64,000 bases of DNA from Streptomyces armeniacus (GTDB taxonomy: Bacteria > Actinomycetota > Actinomycetes > Streptomycetales > Streptomycetaceae). How positions within the stretch are numbered: position 1 is the stretch's first letter; each line of letters begins with the position of its first letter. Position numbers and translations under genes: made by a program. The notes beneath the pieces are model-generated. The model did not search any database. It was not told the origin of the DNA and saw only the letters and a list, made by a program, of their open reading frames with translations. The stretch spans positions 916,369-980,368 of the forward strand of contig NZ_CP031320.1 in NCBI RefSeq assembly GCF_003355155.1, given 5' to 3'. Of this stretch, positions 53,215 to 61,934 are shown piece by piece.

Positions 53215-54996
53215 TCAGCTGTGCCAGGACCGCCAGAGCGCGGCGTACGCGCCATCGCTCCCCACCAGCGCGTCGTGGCTGCCGAGTTCGGTGATCCGGC
53301 CCTCCTCGACCACCGCGATCACGTCCGCGTCGTGCGCCGTGTGCAGCCGGTGGGCGATCGCGACCACCGTGCGCCCCTCCAGCACCTGTGCAAGCGAGCG
53401 TTCCAAGTGCCGTGCCGCGCGCGGGTCCAGCAGCGACGTGGCCTCGTCGAGGACCAGCGTGTGGGGGTCCGCCAGCACCAGCCGGGCCAGCGCGATCTGC
53501 TGTGCCTGCGCCGGGGTGACCTGCTGCCCGCCGGACCCCACCTCGCTGTCCAGCCCCTCGCTCAGCGACGCCGCCCAGTTGTCGGCGCCGACCGCGCGGA
53601 GCGCGCCCCACAGTTCGCCGTCGTCCGCGTTCGTCCGCGCCAGCAGCAGGTTGTCGCGGAGCGAGCCGACGAAGACGTGGTGCTCCTGGTTGACCAGCGC
53701 CACATGGGAACGGACCCGTTCGGCGGGCATCCGGGACAACTCCGCGCCGCCGAGGGTGACTTCGCCCGTGCGCGGCCCGTAGACCCCGGCCAGCAGCCGT
53801 CCCAGCGTCGACTTGCCCGCGCCGGAGGGGCCGACCAGGGCGAGCCGGGTGCCGGGCGCCACGTCCAGCGACACCTGGTGCAGCACGTCGGCGCCCTCGT
53901 GGTAGCCGAAGCGGACCCGGTCGGCGCGTACGTCGCGGCCGTCGGGCGTCAGAGCCTGCTCCCCGGCGTCCGGCTCTATCTCGCGCACGCCCACCAGCCG
54001 GGCCAGCGAGACCTGCGCCACCTGGAGCTCGTCGTACCAGCGCAGGATCATCCCCACCGGCTCGAACAGCATCTGGGCCAGCAGCGCCCCCGTGGTCAGC
54101 TGTCCGACGGTGATCCAGTCCTGGAGCACGAACACGCCGCCGAGGATCAGCACGGACCCGAGGACCAGCACGTTGCTGACGTTGACCGTCGGGAACAGGA
54201 TGGTGCGCAGCCAGAGTGTGTAGCGTTCCCACGCCGTCCACTCGCGGACGCGCTGCTCGGAGAGCGCGATACGGCGTGCGCCCAGCCCGTGCGCCTCCAC
54301 CGTCCGGCCCGCGTCCACGGTCTCGGCGAGCGCGGCGGCGACGGCGGCGTACCCCGCGGCCTCGGAGCGGTAGGCGCTCGGGGCCCGCCGGTAGTACCAG
54401 CGGCAGCCGATGAGCAGCACAGGCAGCGCCACCAGCACCGCCAGCGCCAGCGGCGGCGCCGTGACCCCCAGCGCGCCGAGCAGCAGCGCCGCCCACACCA
54501 CGCCGATCGACAGCTGCGGCACGGCTTCCCGCATCGCGTTCGCCAGCCGGTCGATGTCCGTGGTGATCCGGGACAGCAGGTCGCCGGTGCCCGCGCGCTC
54601 CAGTACGCCCGGCGGCAGCCCCACGGACCGTACGAGGAAGTCCTCGCGCAGGTCCGCCAGCATCTGCTCGCCGAGCATCGCCCCCCGCAGCCGCACCAGC
54701 CGCACGAAGAACGTCTGCACGGCAAGCGCGACGGCGAACACCGCGACGGTGCGCCCCAGCGGAATGTCGTCCGCGCCCACGGCGAGGTCCTGGATGACGG
54801 TGCCCAGCAGATACGGGCCGACCATCGAGGCGGTCACCGCGACCGCGTTGACCGCCATCAGCACGCCGAAGGCCCGCCGGTGGCGGCGTATCAGCTCGCG
54901 CACATACGCCCGCACCGTCACGGGCGAGCCGACCGGCAGCGTGGTGGCGGACTCCGGGGCGGCCGGGTCGTAGTCGGGAGGAGCGACGCCGATCAT
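53215..54996 (-). CDS. heterodimeric ABC exporter, subunit with intact Walker A and degenerate signature
   Basis: 593 aa, a six-helix exporter domain (about 40-320) followed by an NBD. Walker A RLALVGPSGAGKSTLGRLL, Q-loop VALVNQEHHVFVGSLRDNLL, Walker B TLVLDEATSLLDPRAARHLE and H-loop VVAIAHRLHTAHDADVI are all intact. The signature, normally LSGGQ, reads VTPAQAQQIALARLVL and is degenerate. It overlaps the upstream subunit by ATGA. It would give the catalytic Walker A side, while the partner supplies the intact signature. The substrate (drug, peptide or lipid) is unknown. Confidence 0.92.
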   Translation of the reverse strand: MIGVAPPDYDPAAPESATTLPVGSPVTVRAYVRELIRRHRRAFGVLMAVNAVAVTASMVGPYLLGTVIQDLAVGADDIPLGRTVAVFAVALAVQTFFVRLVRLRGAMLGEQMLADLREDFLVRSVGLPPGVLERAGTGDLLSRITTDIDRLANAMREAVPQLSIGVVWAALLLGALGVTAPPLALAVLVALPVLLIGCRWYYRRAPSAYRSEAAGYAAVAAALAETVDAGRTVEAHGLGARRIALSEQRVREWTAWERYTLWLRTILFPTVNVSNVLVLGSVLILGGVFVLQDWITVGQLTTGALLAQMLFEPVGMILRWYDELQVAQVSLARLVGVREIEPDAGEQALTPDGRDVRADRVRFGYHEGADVLHQVSLDVAPGTRLALVGPSGAGKSTLGRLLAGVYGPRTGEVTLGGAELSRMPAERVRSHVALVNQEHHVFVGSLRDNLLLARTNADDGELWGALRAVGADNWAASLSEGLDSEVGSGGQQVTPAQAQQIALARLVLADPHTLVLDEATSLLDPRAARHLERSLAQVLEGRTVVAIAHRLHTAHDADVIAVVEEGRITELGSHDALVGSDGAYAALWRSWHS

Positions 54997-56840
54997 GCGT
55001 GGGTGGTCCCTTCAGCGAGTTCGTCGTCGGTCTCACGGGTGACGACCGCGCGGTAGTGCGGGTCGTCGCGGAGCAGTCCGCGGTGCGTGCCGGCGGCCGT
55101 GACCCTGCCGTCCTGGAGGAGGACGACCTGGTCCGCGCAGTCCAGCAGCAGTGGGCTGGAGGCCAGGACGACCGTCGTGCGCCCGGCGCGTACGCGGCGC
55201 AGGGCGCCCGCGATGCGTGCCTCGGTGTGCGAATCGACCGCGCTCGTCGGCTCGTCCAGCACCAGCACAGGCGGGTCCGTGACGAGGGAGCGGGCCAGCG
55301 CGAGCCGTTGCCGCTGCCCGCCCGACAGCGACCTGCCGCGTTCGGTGATCCGGGCCTCGAGCGGGTCGCCGTTCAGCCCGGGGGTGCCCTGCGCCAGCGC
55401 GTCCAGGACGTCGGCGCACTGCGCCGCCGCCAGCGCCTCGTTCGCCGAGACGCGGCCGGAGCCGGGCACGTCGAGCAGCTCCCGGAGGGTGCCGGAGAGG
55501 AGCACCGGGTCCTTGTCCTGGACGAGTACGGCGGCGCGCGCCTTCTCCAGCGGCACCGCGTCCAGGGGGACGCCGCCCAGCAGCACGGAGGGCAGGGCGC
55601 GTTCCCGCGCGTCGGGCCGTTCCCCCTCCTCTTCGGCCGGGTCCTCCTCGGCCGACGGGTCGTGCCCGCCCAGCCGGGCCGCGAGCCGCCCCGCCTCGTC
55701 CGGGTCGCCGCACACCACCGCCGTCAGCCGCCCGGCGGGCGCCAGCAGCCCACCGGCCGGGTCGTGCAGGTCACCCTCGGCCGGATTCTCCAGCGAGCGG
55801 GCCTCGCCGCCGCCCGCGCCGTCGCCCACGCCCGCGCCGTCGCCCGAGCGGCGCAGCCCCAGCACCCGGGCCGCGCGGGCGGCCGACGGCCGGGAGAACG
55901 AGTACGCCATCGCGAACTCCTGCACCAGCCGCAGCGGGAACAGCAGGAAGGTCACCGCGCCGTACACCGTGGTGAGTTCACCGACCGTGATGCGGCCGTC
56001 CATCGCCAGCCCCGTGCCGTGCCACACGACGGCGATCAGCAGCAGACCGGGCAGCGCCACCTGTACGGCCTCGATCAGCGCCCACATCCTGGCCGTACGC
56101 ACCGCCGCCTGCCGCACCTCCTGGGACGCGCTCCGGTACCGGCGCAGGAACAGCTCCTCGCCGCCGATGCCGCGCAGCACGCGCAGGCCGGCCACGGTGT
56201 CCGCGGCCAGTTCGGTGGCCCGGCCGGCCTTCTCCCGTTGCAGGTCCGCGCGCCGGGTGGCGCGCGGCAGCAGCGGCAGCACCACCGCGATCAGGAGCAG
56301 CAGCCCGGCGGCGACCAGCAGGCCGAGCTCGGGCTCGTACACGACGAGGCCCACGCAGACGGAGAGCGCGACCACCAGTGCCGCGCTGAACCGCGACACC
56401 GACTCGACGCACCAGCCGATCTTCTCGATGTCGCCCGTGGACACCGCCACCACCTCGCCCGCGGCGACCCGCTGGGTCAGCGTCGCGCCCAGCTCGGCCG
56501 TACGGCGTGCCAGCAGCTGCTGGACGCGCGCGGCCGCGGTGATCCAGTTGGTGACGGCCGTGCGGTGCAGCATGGTGTCGCCGACGGTCGCACCGAGGCC
56601 GAGCAGCGCGAGCAGCGCGCCGGCGAGCGCGAGCCCTCCTCCGGAGCGGTCCACCACGGCCTGTACGGCCAGCCCCACGGCGATCGGGATGCTCGCGACG
56701 GAGGCCATGTGCAGCGTGCCCCAGGCCAGTGACTTCGCCTGGCCGCGCAGCTGGCGGCGGCCGAGCCAGAGCAGGAAGTGGCGGCCGGAGCGGACATCGG
56801 GGACACCGGGGTCGGCATACGGAAGGTCGCGGATCAGCAT
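54993..56840 (-). CDS. heterodimeric ABC exporter, subunit with degenerate Walker A and intact signature
   Basis: 615 aa. Six-helix exporter domain, then an NBD in which the Walker A position reads LTAVVCGDPDEAGRLAARLG, with no GK(S/T). The Q-loop AAVLVQDKDPVLLSGTLREL, the signature RSLSGGQRQRLALARSL and Walker B PVLVLDEPTSAVDSHTEARI are intact. The H-loop is also lost (TVVLASSPLLLDCADQV, no His). An acidic insert follows the Walker A region. It cannot bind ATP normally in its own site but lends its signature to the partner. This gives one working and one doubly defective ATP site in the dimer. Confidence 0.92.
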   Translation of the reverse strand: MLIRDLPYADPGVPDVRSGRHFLLWLGRRQLRGQAKSLAWGTLHMASVASIPIAVGLAVQAVVDRSGGGLALAGALLALLGLGATVGDTMLHRTAVTNWITAAARVQQLLARRTAELGATLTQRVAAGEVVAVSTGDIEKIGWCVESVSRFSAALVVALSVCVGLVVYEPELGLLVAAGLLLLIAVVLPLLPRATRRADLQREKAGRATELAADTVAGLRVLRGIGGEELFLRRYRSASQEVRQAAVRTARMWALIEAVQVALPGLLLIAVVWHGTGLAMDGRITVGELTTVYGAVTFLLFPLRLVQEFAMAYSFSRPSAARAARVLGLRRSGDGAGVGDGAGGGEARSLENPAEGDLHDPAGGLLAPAGRLTAVVCGDPDEAGRLAARLGGHDPSAEEDPAEEEGERPDARERALPSVLLGGVPLDAVPLEKARAAVLVQDKDPVLLSGTLRELLDVPGSGRVSANEALAAAQCADVLDALAQGTPGLNGDPLEARITERGRSLSGGQRQRLALARSLVTDPPVLVLDEPTSAVDSHTEARIAGALRRVRAGRTTVVLASSPLLLDCADQVVLLQDGRVTAAGTHRGLLRDDPHYRAVVTRETDDELAEGTTHA

Positions 56841-56950
56841 GACGTCCCAGTGCGTATCGGCGGGAGGGGGAGGAGCAAGCTTGTCGAGCCGAAGGGCCGG
56901 ATATCAACCAGTTTTCGTCCGGCCGCCGTTCCGCCGCGGGGAGTGCGACG

Positions 56951-57712
56951 ATGAAGAGCATGGAGACAAGCGGTGCGGGGCGGGCGCGTGGCAGGACGAC
57001 GGCGGCACTGGCGGCGACAGCGGTGGCGGTGGCCGCGCTGCTGGCCGGCTGCGGGGGCGATGGCGGCGGGGGTTCGAAGGCCGCAGCGAAGGCCGCGCCG
57101 TCCGGGAAGGAGTCCCGGAAGGCCGCCGATCCGACCCGTATCCCGGGCGTCGGCGACCGGCTGCAGTCGAAGATCCCGGACGCGTCGCGGCAGGTCGTCG
57201 CGGTGTACGGGAAGGGCAAGGACTCCGCCGACGCCACCGTCGAGCTCTACTCCAAGGAGGACGGACGCTGGTCGCGTGACCAGCGCTGGCCCGCGCACAA
57301 CGGCAGGAAGGGCTGGACGCCGCAGCACCGCGAGGGAGACAAGCGCAGCCCCGTCGGCGTCTTCACGCTGTCCGACGCGGGCGGCGTGCTGCCCGACCCG
57401 GGCGCGAAGCTGCCGTACACGCACACCTCGGCCTTCACCCCGCCCACGTACTGGCCCAAGTCGACCCGGCACGACTTCGACCGGGTCATCGCCATCGACT
57501 ACAACCGGGTCAAGGGCACGACGCCGCTCGACCCGACGCGGCCCCAGGGCCAGTCGAAGGGCGGCAGCATCTGGCTGCACATGGACCACGGAAGCGGTAC
57601 GTCCGGCTGCGTCAGCCTGTCCAAGTCCGGCATGGAGCACCTGCTGCGCACGCTCGACCCGGCGCAGCACCCGGTCGTGGTGATGGGGGACAGGGCGACG
57701 CTGGCGAAGTGA
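56951..57712 (+). CDS. L,D-transpeptidase-family (YkuD) lipoprotein
   Basis: 253 aa from ATG 56951. Signal segment LAATAVAVAALLAGCGGDG has a lipobox LLAGC. After a low-complexity Lys/Ala linker comes the catalytic domain, with strands QVVAVYGKGKDSADATVELY, KRSPVGVFTLSDAGG and the active-site motif SIWLHMDHGSGTSGCVSLSK, holding His, Ser, Gly and catalytic Cys as in HxxG...SxGC(I/V)R. The Arg is replaced by Ser/Leu in the last position (GCVSL). It would make 3-3 crosslinks in peptidoglycan or anchor proteins. It runs divergently from the exporter operon, 110 bp away. Confidence 0.85.
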   Translation: MKSMETSGAGRARGRTTAALAATAVAVAALLAGCGGDGGGGSKAAAKAAPSGKESRKAADPTRIPGVGDRLQSKIPDASRQVVAVYGKGKDSADATVELYSKEDGRWSRDQRWPAHNGRKGWTPQHREGDKRSPVGVFTLSDAGGVLPDPGAKLPYTHTSAFTPPTYWPKSTRHDFDRVIAIDYNRVKGTTPLDPTRPQGQSKGGSIWLHMDHGSGTSGCVSLSKSGMEHLLRTLDPAQHPVVVMGDRATLAK

Positions 57713-57721
57713 GCGCGCGAA

Positions 57722-57739
57722 CGGGCTCGTTGGAGCCCG
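57722..57739 (+). terminator. short hairpin after the transpeptidase gene
   Basis: cgggct and agcccg pair around cgttgg, about 10 nt after the stop codon; GC-rich, no T-run. A weak candidate. Confidence 0.4.
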
Positions 57740-57821
57740 GAAAGTGCTCCGGAGAGGGCTCAAGGTTCACTCGACGGTGTCACCCGCGCCAGGGCGCACC
57801 GACCGTACCGGCCGCCGCGTG

Positions 57822-58208
57822 TCACTCGGCGGTGGTCGCCGCGCGGCGCGCGGCGGGCGCGTCGCGTACGCCGATCCGCAAGTGCTCGACGTGGTAGAGG
57901 GCCTGGTCGAGGAGTTCCGCGACGTGGTTGTCGTAGAGCGCGTAGACGATGGAGCGGCCCCGCCGTTCGCCGGTGACGAGCCCGAGGTTCCGCAGCAGCC
58001 GTAGCTGGTGGGAGCAGGCGGAGGCCTCCATCTCGACGGCCGTCGCGAGATCACCCACGGCGCACGGGCCCTCCTGGAGGCGGGCGAGGATACGCAGCCG
58101 TGAGGGCGTGGCGAGCGCCTGGAGGGTGGCGGCGACGTCGGCGGTGCCGACGGCGTCCAGGCGCTCGCGGGTGGTGACGCTGCTGGCGGTGTCGACTCCG
58201 TGACCCAT
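57822..58208 (-). CDS. ArsR/SmtB-family metal-sensing repressor (NmtR-like)
   Basis: 128 aa. Winged HTH: LQALATPSRLRILARLQEG followed by AVGDLATAVEMEASACSHQ and LRLLRNLGLVTGERRGRSI. The C-terminal helix DNHVAELLDQALYHVEHLRI carries the Asp/His metal ligands of the alpha-5 type site used by SmtB, NmtR and related sensors. It is divergent from a P1B-4 metal ATPase gene across 94 bp with a candidate operator, exactly like NmtR-CtpJ in mycobacteria. It probably senses Co, Ni or Zn. The C-terminal Ala-rich tail is of no known use. Confidence 0.9.
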   Translation of the reverse strand: MGHGVDTASSVTTRERLDAVGTADVAATLQALATPSRLRILARLQEGPCAVGDLATAVEMEASACSHQLRLLRNLGLVTGERRGRSIVYALYDNHVAELLDQALYHVEHLRIGVRDAPAARRAATTAE

Positions 58209-58231
58209 GGGGCCATCATACCGACCACAAA

Positions 58232-58245
58232 TGAAGGCCTGTTCA
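58232..58245. promoter_or_regulatory. candidate ArsR operator between the repressor and the metal ATPase
   Basis: tgaaggcctgttca has TGAA/TTCA half-sites like the TGAACA-N2-TGTTCA boxes of SmtB/NmtR proteins and is centred in the 94-bp divergent gap. Only four bases per arm match perfectly. Confidence 0.45.
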
Positions 58246-58302
58246 GATATTCCTGTACGGTGGGGTCCTGCCCGTTCCCCTTCCGCGGAGGGTCATTCCG
58301 TC

Positions 58303-60270
58303 ATGCCTTCAGTCCTGGACCAGCGGCCTGCGCCCGTCGCGCCGGACCCGCGCCCCGCGGCGGCGCCGCGCCGTACGCGCGTCCTGGCGCTGCCCGAGGC
58401 CCGCTGGGCGCTGGCCGCGCTGGTGCTGTTCCTTGCCGCCTTCCCGCTCGACCTGCTCGGCGCCCCCGCGTGGACCTGGGGGCCGCTGTACGCCGCGACG
58501 TACGCCACCGGCGGCTGGGAGCCCGGCCGGGAGGGCCTCAAGGCCCTCAGGTACAAGACGCTGGACGTGGACCTGCTGATGGTGGCCGCCGCCCTCGGAG
58601 CCGCCGGCATCGGGCAGTTCCTCGACGGGGCCCTGCTCATCGTCATCTTCGCCACCTCCGGCGCGCTCGAGGCCGTCGCCACCGCCCGTACGGCCGACTC
58701 CGTGCGCGGTCTGCTCGACCTGGCCCCCGCGACCGCCACCCGGCTGCTCCCGGACGGCGGCGAAGAGGCCGTCGCCGCGGAGGAGTTGGCCGCCGGCGAC
58801 ACGATCCTGGTGCGTCCCGGGGAGCGGATCGGCGCGGACGGCCGGGTCCTGGCCGGGGAGAGCGAGGTCGACCAGGCGACCATCACCGGCGAGCCGCTGC
58901 CCGCGGCCAAGGCGCCGGGGGACGAGGTGTTCGCCGGTACGGTCAACGGCACCGGCGCCCTCCGGGTGCGGGTCGGCCGCGACCCGGGCGACTCCGTGAT
59001 CGCCCGCATCGTACGGATGGTCGAGGAGGCGTCCCGTACGAAGGCGCCCACGCAGCTGTTCATCGAGAAGATCGAGCAGCGGTACTCGCTGGGCATGGTC
59101 GTCGCGACCCTCGCGGTCTTCCTGGTCCCCCTCGCCTTCGGGGACGAGCCGAGGTCCGCGCTGCTGCGCGCGATGACCTTCATGATCGTGGCCTCGCCCT
59201 GCGCGGTCGTGCTGGCGACGATGCCGCCGCTGCTGTCGGCCATCGCGAACGCCGGCCGGCACGGCGTCCTCGCCAAGTCCGCCGTCGTGATGGAGCGCCT
59301 CGGCCGTGTCGACGCCGTCGCCCTGGACAAGACCGGCACGCTGACCGAGGGCGCCCCGTACGTCACCGACGTACGCCCGCTGCCCGGCCACGGGCTGGAC
59401 GAGGACGCGCTGCTGGCACTGGCCGCCGCCGCCGAGCACCCCAGCGAACACCCCCTCGCGCGCGCGGTGGTCGACGCGGCCCGCGCCCGCCGCCTCACCC
59501 TCGCCGACGCGGCCGGCTTCACCTCCGCACCCGGCCTCGGCGTCTCGGCCACCGTCGCCGGGCACACCGTCCGGGTCGGCTCCCCGGCCCGGCTGCTCGC
59601 GCCCGGAGGCGCGCTCGCGGATGGCGGTGTACGGGATGCCGTACGGGAGTTGGAGGACGCCGGCCGTACCGCCGTGGCCGTCCTGCGCGACGGCGCGCCC
59701 GTCGGCGTGCTCGGCGTGTCCGACCGGCTGCGGCCCGGTGCCGCCGCGGCCGTCGCGGCGCTGGCCGAACTCACCGGCCGCTCACCCGTGTTGCTCACGG
59801 GCGACAACGCACGTGCCGCCGGCCGGCTGGCCGCCGAGGTGGGCATCACCGACGTACGGGCCGGGCTGCTGCCGCAGGACAAGGTGGCGGCGGTCAGGGA
59901 GTGGCAGGACGCGGGCCGTACGGTGCTCGCTGTGGGGGACGGCGTCAACGACGCGCCCGCGCTGGCCGCCGCCGACTCCGGCGTGGCGATGGGCCGGGCC
60001 GGCTCCGACCTCACGCTGGAGACTGCTGACGCCGTCGTGGTCCGCGACGAACTCGCCGCCCTCCCGGCCGTCGTCCGTCTGTCCCGCAGGGCGCGGCGGC
60101 TGGTGGTGCAGAACCTGGTCATCGCGGGCGCGTTCATCACCGTGCTGGTCGCCTGGGACCTCCTGGGTCATCTGCCGCTCCCGCTCGGTGTCGCGGGGCA
60201 CGAGGGCTCCACCGTCGTCGTCGGACTCAACGGCCTCCGCCTGCTGCGTGACGCGGCCTGGCGGCCGTGA
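58303..60270 (+). CDS. P1B-4 heavy-metal-translocating ATPase (Co/Ni/Zn type)
   Basis: 655 aa from ATG 58303 (ggaggg 10 nt upstream). No N-terminal HMA domain. Actuator TGE loop DQATITGEPLPAAKAPGDEV, the phosphorylation site ALDKTGTLTEGAP, VLLTGDNARAAGRLAAEVGI and AVGDGVNDAPALAAADSG. The membrane metal site is MIVASPCAVVLATMPPLL (SPC) and the last helices hold GHEGSTVVVGLNG (HEGxT), the two markers of subgroup P1B-4, whose members export Co2+, Fe2+ or Zn2+. It is partnered by the divergent ArsR repressor. Confidence 0.94.
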   Translation: MPSVLDQRPAPVAPDPRPAAAPRRTRVLALPEARWALAALVLFLAAFPLDLLGAPAWTWGPLYAATYATGGWEPGREGLKALRYKTLDVDLLMVAAALGAAGIGQFLDGALLIVIFATSGALEAVATARTADSVRGLLDLAPATATRLLPDGGEEAVAAEELAAGDTILVRPGERIGADGRVLAGESEVDQATITGEPLPAAKAPGDEVFAGTVNGTGALRVRVGRDPGDSVIARIVRMVEEASRTKAPTQLFIEKIEQRYSLGMVVATLAVFLVPLAFGDEPRSALLRAMTFMIVASPCAVVLATMPPLLSAIANAGRHGVLAKSAVVMERLGRVDAVALDKTGTLTEGAPYVTDVRPLPGHGLDEDALLALAAAAEHPSEHPLARAVVDAARARRLTLADAAGFTSAPGLGVSATVAGHTVRVGSPARLLAPGGALADGGVRDAVRELEDAGRTAVAVLRDGAPVGVLGVSDRLRPGAAAAVAALAELTGRSPVLLTGDNARAAGRLAAEVGITDVRAGLLPQDKVAAVREWQDAGRTVLAVGDGVNDAPALAAADSGVAMGRAGSDLTLETADAVVVRDELAALPAVVRLSRRARRLVVQNLVIAGAFITVLVAWDLLGHLPLPLGVAGHEGSTVVVGLNGLRLLRDAAWRP

Positions 60271-60294
60271 ACGAGGCGCTGGTCCACCCGTAAA

Positions 60295-60361
60295 ACTTTG
60301 CAGCAAGTGAATGGAAAACCTTGCGCAGCATCTTGACGTGCTCACGGCGCGAAGGCAGGCT
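60295..60361 (+). promoter_or_regulatory. promoter of the alpha-amylase gene with operator-like repeats
   Basis: ttgacg (60333-60338) and caggct (60356-60361) are 17 bp apart. Upstream lie actttgcagcaagt (60295-60308), an imperfect palindrome, and a partial copy cttgcgcag (60320-60328). LacI-family control of amylases in Streptomyces (MalR/Reg1) works through ttgcagcaa-like boxes, so this is the likely target; the pattern is imperfect. Confidence 0.55.
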
Positions 60362-60441
60362 CCCCGCATACCCCCACGGTGGCCTGGCGCGTGGCTGCCT
60401 TCGGAGGCACCCCCGTGCCCCCACGTCGAAGGAGCCGCAGG

Positions 60442-61809
60442 ATGAGAAAACGTCTGTTCGGTGGAGTGATGGCCGGAGTGCTGGCCACCGGCGGCCTGTA
60501 CGCCGCCGCCCCGTGGCAGTCCCAGGCCACGCCGCCGGGCGAGAAGACCGTCACCGCCACCCTCTTCGAGACGCCGTTCGCCACGGTGGGCAAGGCGTGC
60601 ACCGACTCGCTCGGCCCCGCGGGCTACGGCTACGTCGAGGTCTCGCCCGCCACCGAGCACATCGAGGGCGACCAGTGGTGGACCTCGTACCAGCCGGTCA
60701 GCTACAAGATCGCCGGCCGGCTCGGCGACGCCGAGGCGTTCAAGAGCATGGTCAGCGCGTGCCACGAGGCCGGCGTGAAGGTGATCGCCGACGCGGTCGT
60801 CAACCACATGTCGGCGGGCTCGGGCACCGGCACCGGCGGCACCCAGTACACGAAGTACGACTACCCCGGTCTCTACCAGGACGGCGACTTCCACGGCTGC
60901 CGCGAGGACATCGCCGACTACACCAACCGCGAGGAGGTGCAGAACTGCGAACTCGTCGGCCTGGCCGACCTCGACACCGGCAGCGACGCCGTGCAGACGA
61001 AGATCGCCGCGTACCTCGACAGCCTGCGCGAGATGGGCGTCGACGGATTCCGGATCGACGCCGCCAAGCACATGTCCGCCGCCGACATGGAGGCCATCAA
61101 GGGCAAGATGGCCGACCCCGGCTTCTGGGTCTCCGAGGTCATCTACGGCGGCGGTGAGCCGGTCACGCCGGAGGAGTACACCGGGCTCGGCGACGTCGAC
61201 GAGTTCCGCTACGGCAGCCACCTCAAGAGCGCGTTCCAGGGCGGCGACCTCGCGGGCCTCCAGAACATCGCGGACGGCAAGCTGGAGAGCGGCAAGGCCC
61301 GTACGTTCGTGGACAACTGGGACACCGAGCGGAACGGTTCGACGCTCACGTACAAGGACGGCGAACTCCACACACTCGCCAACGCGTTCATGCTCGCGCA
61401 CCCGTACGGCTCGCCCAACGTCTTCTCCGGCTACGAGTGGTCGGACAAGGACGCGGGCCCGCCCAGCGGCGGCGACGGCTGGACCAACATGCACGCCCGT
61501 CCCGAGATCACCGGCATGGTCGGATTCCGGAACGCCGTAGGTGACGCTGAACTCACCGACTGGTGGGCGGAGGGCAGCGCCCTCGCGTTCAGCCGCGGCG
61601 ACCGCGGCTTCGTCGCCCTCAACGCGGGCGACGGCGACCTCCAGCAGGCCTTCACCACCTCGCTGCCCGGCGGCACGTACTGCAACGTCGCCAAGGCCGC
61701 GCCCGGCGACTGCGCGGGCAACACGGTGACGGTCGGCGACGACGGCAAGGTCGAGGCCACGGTGCCGGCCAAGGGCGCGCTCGCGCTGCACGCGGACGCG
61801 AAGGAGTAA
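60442..61809 (+). CDS. secreted alpha-amylase (GH13), with altered region IV
   Basis: 455 aa from ATG 60442 (aaggag 7 nt before). A signal peptide of about 29 residues ([19 protein letters not shown]) is followed by [18 protein letters not shown]13 regions: [24 protein letters not shown] (nucleophile Asp206); [12 protein letters not shown] (acid/base Glu232); [16 protein letters not shown], where the His expected before Asp294 is Trp293. The usual FEWKF of Streptomyces amylases reads FETPF here. The catalytic Asp294 is kept. There is no starch-binding CBM20. The rest matches Streptomyces endo-acting amylases closely. Confidence 0.93.
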   Translation: MRKRLFGGVMAGVLATGGLYAAAPWQSQATPPGEKTVTATLFETPFATVGKACTDSLGPAGYGYVEVSPATEHIEGDQWWTSYQPVSYKIAGRLGDAEAFKSMVSACHEAGVKVIADAVVNHMSAGSGTGTGGTQYTKYDYPGLYQDGDFHGCREDIADYTNREEVQNCELVGLADLDTGSDAVQTKIAAYLDSLREMGVDGFRIDAAKHMSAADMEAIKGKMADPGFWVSEVIYGGGEPVTPEEYTGLGDVDEFRYGSHLKSAFQGGDLAGLQNIADGKLESGKARTFVDNWDTERNGSTLTYKDGELHTLANAFMLAHPYGSPNVFSGYEWSDKDAGPPSGGDGWTNMHARPEITGMVGFRNAVGDAELTDWWAEGSALAFSRGDRGFVALNAGDGDLQQAFTTSLPGGTYCNVAKAAPGDCAGNTVTVGDDGKVEATVPAKGALALHADAKE

Positions 61810-61843
61810 CGGCGGCGGCGGGCACGCCGCGCGTGACAGGCGG

Positions 61844-61886
61844 GCTCCGGCCCTCCGCCCGGCACTGCCGGGTGGCGGGCCGGGGC
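61844..61886. terminator. bidirectional hairpin between amylase and marR
   Basis: gctccggccctccgcccggca and tgccgggtggcgggccggggc (split for reading) form a 21-bp stem with one mismatch and two G-U pairs, and almost no loop. It lies between the amylase stop and the stop of the convergent MarR gene. Confidence 0.7.
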
Positions 61887-61934
61887 TTCCGCTTGTGCCG
61901 CCCTGAGCGTCGGTCGCGCCGGCGTCGGCCGCCC

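Noticed and set aside
49249..55056. Long open frame on the plus strand (1,935 codons) opposite the helicase and exporter genes
   Set aside because: High GC leaves few stop codons in antisense frames; the opposite strand carries complete, motif-rich genes (helicase, ABC subunits). The frame encodes only biased Arg/His/Pro-rich sequence.
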